This document shows, piece by piece, positions 55,259 through 63,591 of a stretch of 64,000 bases of DNA. The DNA is taken from the NCBI RefSeq assembly GCF_004322775.1, contig NZ_CP036403.1, positions 496,001-560,000 of the forward strand. Reading direction: 5' to 3'. The stretch comes from Ornithinimicrobium sufpigmenti. Lineage in GTDB: Bacteria > Actinomycetota > Actinomycetes > Actinomycetales > Dermatophilaceae. Below the pieces are notes generated by a model, which was not told the origin of the DNA, did no database searches, and worked only from the letters and a program-made list of their open reading frames with translations. The position numbers were made by a program, and so were the translations under genes. Positions within the stretch are counted from its first letter, which is position 1. Every line of letters starts with the position of its first letter.

Positions 55259-56158
55259 ATGACCATGCGCATCACCGGCCGTCACCGGCGGCCCGGTCGT
55301 CTCAGCACGGCCACCAACAACCTGACCCGGTCGGCCGCGATCGCCGCGACGTCGACGGGTCTGCTCGCCGGCACCGCCGTGAGTGCCAGCGCGACCCCCG
55401 AGGTCGGCCAGGAGCCCGTCTCCCTGGTCCAGGAGCCGGCGACGGCCCCGACCGAGAGCCTGCAGCGGCTCATTGACGCCGGCCTGCTCACCGACCGGGC
55501 CGTGACCTTCGACAGCCCGGCCCGCGCCGTTGCCGCCCCGGACGACGTCGAGGGTGCCGACTTCGGCACCAGCGGCTTCACCGCCGTGACCCGGGTGGCG
55601 GAGCCCGCACCTGAGGCTGCCCCGGAGGCGGAGGCGCCCTCCGCGGCCGAGTCCCAGGCCGCTGCTGCGGTCGAGTCCCGGACCGAGACCTCCGCGAGCC
55701 GCGACAACGCCCGCACGGCCCCGGCACCGTCCACCCCGGCACCGTCCACCCCGGCTCCGGCCCCCCAGCCCGCTCCGGCTCCCGAGCCGGCCCCGGCTCC
55801 CGAGCCGGCCCCGGCTCCGGGCGGCGGTGGCGTCCTCGGTGTGGCCGCGGCCTACACCGGTTACCCCTACCTCCTGGGCGGCGCTAGCCCGTCGACCGGT
55901 TTCGACTGCTCTGGCTACACCTCCTTCGTGTTCGCCCAGGTGGGCATCTCGCTGCCGCGCACCGCGGCCGCCCAGCAGGCGTCGGCCACCCCGGTCAGCA
56001 GCCCGCAGCCCGGCGACCTGGTGTTCTTCGGCTACCCGGCCTACCACGTCGGCATCTACGCCGGCGGCGGCATGATGTACGACTCGGGTCGCCCCGGCAT
56101 CCCGACGCAGTACCGCGCCGTGTTCTCCGGCGTGTCTGGCTACGGCCGGGTGCTCTGA
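55259..56158 (+). CDS. Secreted NlpC/P60 peptidoglycan hydrolase
   Basis: A 299-residue secreted endopeptidase. An N-terminal signal (ATSTGLLAGTAVSASA) is followed by a linker, a Pro/Ala/Glu repeat region (residues 152-186) and a C-terminal NlpC/P60 domain with Cys217 (FDCSGYTSFVF), His263 (YHVGIYAG) and a polar third position at YDSG. It cuts stem peptides in the wall. Shine-Dalgarno GGAGGA is 5 nt before ATG 55259. A c-di-AMP riboswitch leader and a strong terminator frame it as a single-gene unit. Confidence 0.92.
   Translation: MTMRITGRHRRPGRLSTATNNLTRSAAIAATSTGLLAGTAVSASATPEVGQEPVSLVQEPATAPTESLQRLIDAGLLTDRAVTFDSPARAVAAPDDVEGADFGTSGFTAVTRVAEPAPEAAPEAEAPSAAESQAAAAVESRTETSASRDNARTAPAPSTPAPSTPAPAPQPAPAPEPAPAPEPAPAPGGGGVLGVAAAYTGYPYLLGGASPSTGFDCSGYTSFVFAQVGISLPRTAAAQQASATPVSSPQPGDLVFFGYPAYHVGIYAGGGMMYDSGRPGIPTQYRAVFSGVSGYGRVL
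55721..55810 (+). repeat. Pro/Ala-coding tandem repeats in the NlpC/P60 linker
   Basis: A 15-bp unit occurs twice (55721-55735, 55736-55750) and an 18-bp unit twice (55775-55792, 55793-55810), all in frame, encoding PAPST and PAPEPA units. Confidence 0.9.
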
Positions 56159-56185
56159 CCCGCCACCCCGCGCGCAAAGACACGC

Positions 56186-56217
56186 GAAGGCCCCCACCGC
56201 TTGCGGTGGGGGCCTTC
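56186..56217 (+). terminator. Strong hairpin terminator after NlpC/P60 gene
   Basis: GAAGGCCCCCACCGC and GCGGTGGGGGCCTTC form a 15-bp perfect stem with a tiny TT loop, 28 bp after the stop, followed by TCGTTCC-type sequence. It also faces the end of the convergent CNNM gene and may act both ways. Confidence 0.85.
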
Positions 56218-56254
56218 GTCGTTCCTGGGGGGTTCAGCCGGCGCTGCGCGCCCG

Positions 56255-57331
56255 TCAGGAGAGCGCGGCCACGGCCGTGGCCTCGTCGCTCTCGTCGTTG
56301 AACTCGCCGAGGATCTGCTCGAGGATGTCCTCCATCGAGACCATCCCGACGACCCGGCCCTGCTCGTCCCGGACCAGGGCCAGCTGGCTGCGCTGCTGAC
56401 GCAGGCTGGACACGGCGTCGATGAGGGTCATCGACTCGGGCAGCGAGCCGACCGGCTGGAGCAGGTCGCCCAGGGAGGCGTCACCTCTGCCTTGAGCGGT
56501 GGCCAGGATGGCCTCGCGCACGTGCACGATGCCGCGGATCCGCTGATGGCCGGACCGTCCCACCGGCTCCACGACGAAGAGCCGTGAGCGGCCGCTCTCC
56601 AGGCTGATCCGCTCCACGTCGGCCGCGGTGCTCGAGCGTGAGACGGTCACCGCCTCGCTCGTCGGGAACATCACGGAGGCGACGGTCTCCTCCGCCAGGC
56701 GGAGGGTGCCACTGAGGATCTGGTGGTCGGCATCCTCCAGCACGCCGTGCTCGTAGGACTGAGCCAGCAGCAGCTGCAGGTCCGCAGGGGTGTGGGCGTT
56801 GCCGAGGGTATCGACCGGGTCGACGCCACCGATGCGCAGCAGCACGTTGGCCAGGGTGTTCATCACCCACAGCAACGGCTTGACCAGGACGGTGAAGGCG
56901 CGGAAGGGGACGGCCAGGAGCATGGCCGAGGACTCCGGGTGGGAGATCGCCCACGACTTGGGCGCCATCTCGCCGACCACCATGTGCAGGAAGACCACGA
57001 CCGTCACGGACACCGCCACGGCCACGGGGTAGGCGGCCTGCTCCGGCATACCGAGCTGCTGGAAGAGCGGGTCGAGCATGTACGCCACGGCAGGCTTGGC
57101 GATGGCGCCGAGCCCCAGGGTGCACAGGGTGATCCCCAGCTGCGCCCCGGCGAGCATGAGCGAGAGCTGGCGGGAGGCGTCGACCGCGACACGTGCGGAG
57201 CGGCTGCCCTCGGCGGCCCGCTCCTCGAGGCGGTGCCGCTTGGCGGCGACGATAGCGAACTCGGCGGCCACGAAGAAGCCGTTGAGGGCGAGGAGGACCA
57301 GGCTGACCAGGATCGCCATACCGGTGCTCAT
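56255..57331 (-). CDS. CNNM/CBS-domain membrane protein (HlyC/CorC family), second gene
   Basis: A 358-residue protein: a DUF21 transmembrane domain (residues 1-190, four hydrophobic segments, with FFVAAEFAIVAAKRHRLEE and MVVGEMAPKSWAI) and a CBS pair (about 215-340, ending SMEDILEQILGEFNDE). The C-terminal CorC domain is missing. Members affect Mg2+ or other divalent ion handling. ATG 57331 overlaps the upstream paralogue by 4 bp. Confidence 0.88.
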   Translation of the reverse strand: MSTGMAILVSLVLLALNGFFVAAEFAIVAAKRHRLEERAAEGSRSARVAVDASRQLSLMLAGAQLGITLCTLGLGAIAKPAVAYMLDPLFQQLGMPEQAAYPVAVAVSVTVVVFLHMVVGEMAPKSWAISHPESSAMLLAVPFRAFTVLVKPLLWVMNTLANVLLRIGGVDPVDTLGNAHTPADLQLLLAQSYEHGVLEDADHQILSGTLRLAEETVASVMFPTSEAVTVSRSSTAADVERISLESGRSRLFVVEPVGRSGHQRIRGIVHVREAILATAQGRGDASLGDLLQPVGSLPESMTLIDAVSSLRQQRSQLALVRDEQGRVVGMVSMEDILEQILGEFNDESDEATAVAALS

Positions 57332-58803
57332 CGGACACCCTCCTCGGAGAGCTCGGACGGCTCGGACAGTGGTGCGGGCTGGGGCGCGGGGATCACCAGG
57401 CCGGCGTCAGGCGGGGAGAGCGCATCCCGGTCCTCCTCCGACAGGGTCGCCCACTCCTCCAGGGTGCGGGTGACCATCGGGTGCAGGGTGACGACGTCCG
57501 GGACGTGCCGATGGGTGCTCACGACGTCGATCCGGGTCTGGTGCGCGTACTCGTCGCCCTCACCGTCACGGCTGGTCCAGCGGACCACCACGCTGTCTCC
57601 CTCCTCCACGACGCGGCCGAGGTGCTCCAGCACCAGCCCGGAGAGGGTGTCGTAGTTCTCGTGCTCCGGCAGCTCGACCCCCGTCACCTCGGCGGCCTCG
57701 TCGATGCGCAGGCGGGCAGAGAGCTCCCAGGTGCCGTCGCTGCGGGCGGCGCTGGTGGCCTCGTCGTCCTCGTCCTCGTCCCAGATCTCCCCGACGACCT
57801 CCTCGGCGACGTCCTCGAAGGTGACGACGCCCGCGAAGCCGCCGTACTCGTCGACCACGACCGCCATCTGGGTGTGGCTCTCCCGCAGCGCCTCCAGCAC
57901 CTTGGGGAGGGGGAGCGACTCGGGCAGGATGAGCGCCTCGTCCGCGATGTCCCGGACGGGGGCGTCCGCGCGGTCCGCCGGGTCGACCTCGAGCAGGTCG
58001 TGCAGGCCGACCACCCCGACGATGTCGTCGATGTCCCGGCCCACGACCGGGAAGCGCGAGTGACCGGACTCCATGGCCGCCAGGACCGTGGCCGCGGTCT
58101 CGTCGGCCTGGATGGTCTGCACCGAGGTCCGCGGCGTCATCACTTCCTCCGCGACCCGCTCGCGGAAGGCCAGCCCGCGGCCGAGCAGCAGCGACAGCTC
58201 CTCGTCCAGGGTCCCGCCGCTGTGCGACTCGGCGATGATGCGGGTCAGGTCCTCGGGGGTGGCGCCCTGGGGGAGCTCCTGCACGGGCTCGATGCCGACG
58301 GAGCGCAGCAGGGCGTTGGAGGCCTTGTCGAACAGGGTGATGATCGGGCCGAAGATGGTCAGGTAGAGCAGGGTGGTGCGGGACAGGGCCCGGGCCAGCG
58401 GGACCGGCATGGAGATCGCCCAGTTCTTGGGCGCCAGCTCACCGATGACCATCTGCAGCACGGTCGAGAACGCCAGGGTGCCGGCGGAGAACAGGCTGAT
58501 CATCGCTGCGCGGGCCAGCGGGCCGGAGTCGGCATACTGCTCGGACAGCCCGTTGACGACCAGCTCCTCCCCGAGGAAGCCGACGAGGAGGGCGGTGACG
58601 GTGATGCCGAACTGTGCCCCGGAGAGGGTGAAGGAGAGCCGGGAGGTGACCTTCAGCGCGCGCTCGGCGGCAGCGTCACCCTGGGCGGCCAGCTGCTGCA
58701 GCTTGCCCCGGTCGACGCTGACGTAGGCGAACTCCTGGGCCACGAAGTAGCCGGTCATCAGGGTGAGGACGACGATGACCGTGACGCCGGTCGCGATCAG
58801 CAC
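57328..58803 (-). CDS. CNNM/CBS-domain membrane protein (HlyC/CorC family), first gene
   Basis: A 491-residue full-length member: DUF21 domain (YFVAQEFAYVSVDRGKLQQLA, QMVIGELAPKNWAISMP), CBS pair (VMTPRTSVQTIQADETAATVLAAM to TFEDVAEEVVGEIWDEDED) and a C-terminal CorC/HlyC domain (LSARLRIDEAAEVTGVELPEHENYDTLSGLVLEHLGRV). Likely a divalent-cation transport protein. Starts with GTG 58803. A 283-bp gap to the divergent exonuclease gene holds no supported gene. Confidence 0.9.
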   Translation of the reverse strand: MLIATGVTVIVVLTLMTGYFVAQEFAYVSVDRGKLQQLAAQGDAAAERALKVTSRLSFTLSGAQFGITVTALLVGFLGEELVVNGLSEQYADSGPLARAAMISLFSAGTLAFSTVLQMVIGELAPKNWAISMPVPLARALSRTTLLYLTIFGPIITLFDKASNALLRSVGIEPVQELPQGATPEDLTRIIAESHSGGTLDEELSLLLGRGLAFRERVAEEVMTPRTSVQTIQADETAATVLAAMESGHSRFPVVGRDIDDIVGVVGLHDLLEVDPADRADAPVRDIADEALILPESLPLPKVLEALRESHTQMAVVVDEYGGFAGVVTFEDVAEEVVGEIWDEDEDDEATSAARSDGTWELSARLRIDEAAEVTGVELPEHENYDTLSGLVLEHLGRVVEEGDSVVVRWTSRDGEGDEYAHQTRIDVVSTHRHVPDVVTLHPMVTRTLEEWATLSEEDRDALSPPDAGLVIPAPQPAPLSEPSELSEEGVR

Positions 58804-59086
58804 CGGCGGCCCCGACCACCGTGCGACGTCCCCCCGTGCAGCCGGGCACTGCCCGGCGAGGGACTGTCAGAGGGAGATTCAGAACTCGCAGTCATCCCAC
58901 CATGGTAAACCGCGGTCCATGCGCTCCGCGGAGGTGACGGTCGGGGTATGCCGGGCGGCAGGTCGCCGTGGGCGACACGGTGGGCGTGCTGCGCGGGTCT
59001 GTCGGTGCGCTCTCCTACGGTGGAGCCACGACCTGATGGGCAGGTCGGTGGACTGCCGGACGGTCGGCGAGGTGGAGGTGAGTGCC

Positions 59087-60286
59087 ATGGTGCGGCTGCT
59101 GCACACGGCGGACTGGCAGATCGGGATGACCCGGAGCTACCTGCCGCCGGAGGCCCAGCAGCGGCTCACCGCGGCGCGGACGGAGGTGGTGCGCCGGATC
59201 GGGACGCTGGCGCTGGAGCAGGGGTGCGACCTGGTGGTGGTGGCAGGGGACGTCTTCGAGCACAACCAGCTGACGCCGCAGACCGTCCGACGAGCGTTGG
59301 AGGCCTTGCGGGAGGTGTCCGTGCCCGTCTACCTGCTTCCCGGCAACCACGACCACCTCGGGCCCATGTCGGTCTGGTCCTCACCCCTCCTCCGCGAGGA
59401 GCTCCCGGGGCACGTGCACGTGCTCGACACGGCCGGCGTGGTGCAGGTCGCTGAGGGGGTTGAGCTGGTCGCGGCCCCCTGGACCGGCAAGCACCCCGTG
59501 TCGGACCCGGTGGCCGGAGTTCTCGACCTGCTGCCCGACGGACCGGCGCCCGAGGGCACGGTGCGGATCGTCGTGGGACACGGCGGGGTCGACCTGCTGG
59601 ACCGGGACCAGCACAACACGGCACCGGTCGCGGTGGGACCGCTGGCGAGCGCCCTGGACGACGGTCGCGTGCACTACGTCGCCCTCGGCGACCGACACTC
59701 CTGCACCCAGGTGGGGGACCCGGCCATCTGGTACTCCGGTGCCCCCGAGCCGACCGACTGGCGTGAGCAGCGCCCGGGTGAGGTCCTGGTCGTGGACGTC
59801 GAGCCCGGCCCGGCGGGGAGCCGCGGACGGGTGGAGGTGCGCCCGCAGCGGGTCGCCCGATGGACCTACCGGGCGCTCGCCCGGCGGGTGGACTCCGACG
59901 ACGACCTCGAGGCCCTCGACCGCGAGCTCGGCGCACTGCCGGACAAGGAGCGGACCGTCCTCCGGCTCGGTCTGCACGGGACCCTGGGTCTGGCCCAGCA
60001 CGCCCGGCTGGAGGAGATCCTCGAGCGGCACGCCGACCTGCTGGCGGCCCTGCACCGGCCCGAGCAGCACAACGACGTCGTGCTCGTCGGCGACGACGAC
60101 CTCGGCGAGCTGGGGCTGGGCGGGTTCCTCGCCAGCGCCCTGGAGGAGATCCGCGGGGTAGCTGCGGCGGGAGACGGACCGTCCCCGGAGGCCGGGGCCT
60201 TCCGGCCGGGCCTGCCCGATGACGAGGGCAGCGCCCGCGACGCCCTGTCCCTGCTCTACCGGCTGACGCGGGGAGGTTCACGGTGA
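59087..60286 (+). CDS. Mre11/SbcD/YhaO-like metallophosphoesterase, altered metal motifs
   Basis: A 399-residue calcineurin-fold DNA repair nuclease homologue. Motifs: LLHTADWQIG (D9-x-Q11 instead of the usual DxH), VVAGDVFEHN (GD), LLPGNHDHLG (GNHD), VVGHGGVD and YVALGDRHS (GDxH instead of GHxH). A helical C-terminal region follows. ATG 59087 has GGAGGT upstream; GTG 59078 is in frame. It overlaps the Rad50-like ATPase by 4 bp, so they form a complex or pathway. Altered motifs may mean a different metal set or lost nuclease activity. Confidence 0.85.
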   Translation: MVRLLHTADWQIGMTRSYLPPEAQQRLTAARTEVVRRIGTLALEQGCDLVVVAGDVFEHNQLTPQTVRRALEALREVSVPVYLLPGNHDHLGPMSVWSSPLLREELPGHVHVLDTAGVVQVAEGVELVAAPWTGKHPVSDPVAGVLDLLPDGPAPEGTVRIVVGHGGVDLLDRDQHNTAPVAVGPLASALDDGRVHYVALGDRHSCTQVGDPAIWYSGAPEPTDWREQRPGEVLVVDVEPGPAGSRGRVEVRPQRVARWTYRALARRVDSDDDLEALDRELGALPDKERTVLRLGLHGTLGLAQHARLEEILERHADLLAALHRPEQHNDVVLVGDDDLGELGLGGFLASALEEIRGVAAAGDGPSPEAGAFRPGLPDDEGSARDALSLLYRLTRGGSR

Positions 60287-62991
60287 GGCTGCACCGACTC
60301 ACCCTGCGTGACGTCAAGGGCGTGCGCGAGCGCACCGTCGACTTCCCGGAGCGGGGTGTGCTGGTCATCGAAGGACCCAACGAGATCGGCAAGACCACCC
60401 TGCTGGACGGCTTCGACGCCTTGCTCACCCTGAAAGCGACCTCCAAGGCGGCCGCCGTCCGGGCGCTGGCGCCGGTCGACCGCGACGTGGCACCCGTGGT
60501 GGAAGCTGAGCTGACCATCGGAGGTCAGCGGGTGCGCTACGCCAAGCGGTGGCTCAGGTCGCCCTCCACGACCCTCGACATCCTCGGGACCAGGCCCGAG
60601 CACCTCACCGGCGACGCCGCCCAGCAGCGGCTGGACGCGATGGTCGAGCAACACCTGGACCGCACGCTCTGGGACGCCCTGCGGCTGACCCAGGCGGGGG
60701 ACGGGAGCGTGGCCCCGCTGGTGTCCAGCACGGTGCTCACCGCAGCGCTGGACGCTGCCGCCGGAGCCCAGCAGCACGCCGACGGAGCAGACGCCCTGCT
60801 GGACAAGGTGGCCGCGGAGGCAGCCCTGTACTTCACCCCGACCGGCCGGCCGACCGGCGTCTACCGGGAGGCGCTGACCCGGTACACCGAGGCGCAGGAC
60901 GATCTGGCCGAGGCGCACCGCAGGCTGGAGGAGGGCGCGGCGCTGCTGGAGCGGCTGGGTCGGGCACGGGAGCGGACGGCCGGGGCCGACTCGGAGGTCT
61001 GCCGAGCGGCGGAGCGGCTCGCGACGGCCGAGCGTGCGGCCGGTGAGGCGGAGGTGGTCGCGGCGGCGCACAAGGTCGCGCTCGAGCGGCTGGCGCACGC
61101 GCAGGATCGGCACCGGCTCACCCGCCGTGCGCTGACGCGGCGGGAGGAGCTCGTCGCCGAGCGGGATGAGTCCTCGCGATCCCTGGCCCAGGCCAAGGAA
61201 GACCATCGAGCAGACCTGGAGGCGGCCGAGGGTCAGGCGGAGGCGCTCGTGGCGGCCGAGGCAGCGGCCCAGGCCGCCGGCACACAGGTGGAGGAGGCCA
61301 CCGACGAGGTCGCTGCGGCCCGCGCCGACGCCGATCACCTCGCGGCGGTCCGTGAGCTGGCGTCCTGCCAGGACGTGCTGGGCCTGGCCGCCGAGCTCGT
61401 CGAGAAGGTCCGCGCCGCCCGGGCCGAGGTCGCCGCCCGAGAGGGTTCCGGTCGACCATCGGTCGGGCGCGAGCTGGCCCGCAGGGTTCGCGCCCTCCAG
61501 GACCGTCTGGACGCCATGACGCTGCAGCACGACAGCGCCATCCCGACCCTGGACGTCGAGGCCTGGGGCTCCGCCGTGGAGATCGATGCGGGCGACCAGA
61601 CCGCGATCGACCCGGTGCTGCCTGGGGAGCGCTTGCGTCTTCAGGTCGCTCACGACACCGCCCTGGAGATCCCCGGGCACGCTCGCGTCCGGGTGCGCCT
61701 GCACGCGGAGGCCAAGGACCGGGTGGCCGAGATCGACCGGCTGCGCGTCGAGCTGCGCCGCACGCTGGCGGACCTCGGCTGCGCGGACGTGGACGAGGTG
61801 GATGCTCTCGTCGAGGTCACCGAGGCGACGCAGGCCCGGCTCCGGGAGGCCACCCGCGATGTAGAGGCGCTGCTGCGGCCCTGGGGCCCTTCGCTCACCG
61901 CTGAGGCCAACGCCGGTGTGCTGCCTCGCCGCCTCGAGGAGGAGGTCGAGCAGGCTCGTGCACGGGTGGCTGACGGGCTCACCTCCCGCACCCCGGGTCG
62001 CGAGCTGCCCGTCGACGAGGCCGGTGCTCGCCAGCTCGTCCGAGCGGCCGAGGCGGCGCTGCGTGAGGCCCGGGACCGGCATCAGCGCGCCTGTGCCGCC
62101 CTGGACCGGCGCCGTGCTGACGTGGCCGCCCTGACCACCCGGCTGGACCGGGCCCAGGGCCACATCTCGGCCGAGGAGGCCAGGGTGCGGACGCTCGAGG
62201 CCCAGCTGGCGGGCGACCGGCAGGACACTCCCGACGAGGCGCTCGTCCAGCAGGTGGACAGCTGCGCAGTCGAGGTCAGCGAGCGCACGCGAGCCGTCCG
62301 CGAGGCAGCCGAGGCGATGGCCGCCGCGGATGTCGAAGGCACCCGCGCCGAGCTGCGCTCCGCCCGGCACCAGCACGTCCTGGCTTCCCGGGCCCGGGAG
62401 GAGGTCCACGCGGAGCTCAACCAGGTCAAGGGCCAGGTGGAGATGGCGGCGGGGGAGGGGCGCCAGGAGCTGTACGACCTCGCCGTCGCTCACCTCGACG
62501 ACGCCGAGCGCGACCTACGGGCGGTCGACCGACGGGCCCGCGCGGCCCGCCACCTGCACACCACGCTCAGCCGGCACCGGGACAACGCCCACCGTGCCTA
62601 CGTCCGGCCCTACACCCACGCGCTGGAGGAGCTGGGTCGCCAGGTCTACGGACCCGGCTTCGCGGTCACCGTCGACGAGGACCTGTCCCTGTCCGCCCGC
62701 ACCCTGGGCGGGGTGACCGTGCCGTTTGCCGAGCTGTCCGGCGGGGCCAAGGAGCAGCTGGGCATCCTCGCGCGGCTGGCCGTCGCGCGGCTCGTGGACC
62801 CGACGCAGGGCGTGCCCGTCGTCATCGACGACGCCCTCGGGTACTCCGATCCGCAGCGCCTGCACCAGATGGGGGTAGTGCTGGGGGCTGCCACCGAAGG
62901 GACCAGCGACGTCCAGGTCATCCTGCTCACCTGCACCCCCCAGCGCTACGCCGCCATCCCCGACGTGCACACGGTCCGACTCACGGCCTAG
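60283..62991 (+). CDS. Rad50/SbcC/YhaN-like SMC ATPase without zinc hook
   Basis: A 902-residue ATPase: Walker A GPNEIGKTT (31-39), two long coiled-coil stretches rich in Ala/Arg/Glu, and at the C-terminus the signature AELSGGAKEQL (about 815) and Walker B VPVVIDDALGYSD (about 845). No CxxC hook is present between the coils, so it resembles YhaN rather than SbcC. It should work with the preceding Mre11-like protein on DNA ends. Its stop shares CTAG with the stop of the convergent OsmC gene. Confidence 0.88.
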   Translation: MRLHRLTLRDVKGVRERTVDFPERGVLVIEGPNEIGKTTLLDGFDALLTLKATSKAAAVRALAPVDRDVAPVVEAELTIGGQRVRYAKRWLRSPSTTLDILGTRPEHLTGDAAQQRLDAMVEQHLDRTLWDALRLTQAGDGSVAPLVSSTVLTAALDAAAGAQQHADGADALLDKVAAEAALYFTPTGRPTGVYREALTRYTEAQDDLAEAHRRLEEGAALLERLGRARERTAGADSEVCRAAERLATAERAAGEAEVVAAAHKVALERLAHAQDRHRLTRRALTRREELVAERDESSRSLAQAKEDHRADLEAAEGQAEALVAAEAAAQAAGTQVEEATDEVAAARADADHLAAVRELASCQDVLGLAAELVEKVRAARAEVAAREGSGRPSVGRELARRVRALQDRLDAMTLQHDSAIPTLDVEAWGSAVEIDAGDQTAIDPVLPGERLRLQVAHDTALEIPGHARVRVRLHAEAKDRVAEIDRLRVELRRTLADLGCADVDEVDALVEVTEATQARLREATRDVEALLRPWGPSLTAEANAGVLPRRLEEEVEQARARVADGLTSRTPGRELPVDEAGARQLVRAAEAALREARDRHQRACAALDRRRADVAALTTRLDRAQGHISAEEARVRTLEAQLAGDRQDTPDEALVQQVDSCAVEVSERTRAVREAAEAMAAADVEGTRAELRSARHQHVLASRAREEVHAELNQVKGQVEMAAGEGRQELYDLAVAHLDDAERDLRAVDRRARAARHLHTTLSRHRDNAHRAYVRPYTHALEELGRQVYGPGFAVTVDEDLSLSARTLGGVTVPFAELSGGAKEQLGILARLAVARLVDPTQGVPVVIDDALGYSDPQRLHQMGVVLGAATEGTSDVQVILLTCTPQRYAAIPDVHTVRLTA

Positions 62992-63467
62992 CCGGTCCGG
63001 CCGTCCGCGACCGCGGTCACCGGCTCGTGCTCCACGGGGAAGTTCACCGATGAGGCGATGAAGCAGGCGCGGTGTGCCTCCGCGTGCAGCTGAGGCAGCC
63101 GGTCGACGTCGGCGGCGATGGCGACGGTGACGTGCGGGCGGAGCAGCACCCGGCTGAACCGTCCACCGATCCCTTCCTGTTCCATCCAGCCCACGGGCTC
63201 GTCGCGGTATGCGGTCACCGTCACCCCGTGGCTGACCGCCACGTGCAGGAAGGAGAGCAGGTGGCACTCCGCGAGGGCGGCCAGGAGCAGGACCTCGGGG
63301 TTCCACCGGCCCGGGTCGCCGCGGAACGGCTTGTCGGCGGACAGCTCCAGGTCGGGGCGCCCGGTGCTCCGGGCGAGCACGTCCCGGGAGTAGTCGCGGT
63401 AGCCGGAGGTCCCGGTGCCGCGGTTGCCGGTCCAGGTCAGGTCGAGCGCGTAGGTGTGGGTGGCCAT
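62988..63467 (-). CDS. OsmC family peroxiredoxin-like protein
   Basis: A 159-residue OsmC/Ohr-type protein. The two redox cysteines lie in LAECHLLSFLHV and RACFIASSVNFPV; WTGNRGTGTSGYRDYSRD opens the fold. It should reduce organic hydroperoxides. ATG 63467 is the best start. Its stop codon is the reverse complement of part of the ATPase stop (CTAG, 62988-62991). Confidence 0.88.
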   Translation of the reverse strand: MATHTYALDLTWTGNRGTGTSGYRDYSRDVLARSTGRPDLELSADKPFRGDPGRWNPEVLLLAALAECHLLSFLHVAVSHGVTVTAYRDEPVGWMEQEGIGGRFSRVLLRPHVTVAIAADVDRLPQLHAEAHRACFIASSVNFPVEHEPVTAVADGRTG

Positions 63468-63578
63468 GGCGTCACTGTGGCAGAGACGGAGGAGGTGATG
63501 TCCGCGGCGGCGTACAGCGGCGGCGCGCGGCCGTCCCCGGGCGAGCGTCCTCGGCTCGCGGGCCGGACACCGGCCTAC

Positions 63579-63584
63579 TAGCGT
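63579..63584 (+). promoter_or_regulatory. -10 element for SRPBCC gene, leaderless
   Basis: TAGCGT ends 7 nt before ATG 63592. Confidence 0.5.
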
Positions 63585-63591
63585 CGCGAGC

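Noticed and set aside
55721..55810. A CRISPR-like array
   Set aside because: The repeats are contiguous, in frame and encode a Pro/Ala linker; there are no spacers and no cas genes.
60256..62493. A 745-codon open frame on the minus strand
   Set aside because: It is antisense to the Rad50-like ATPase, which has intact ATPase motifs on the plus strand.
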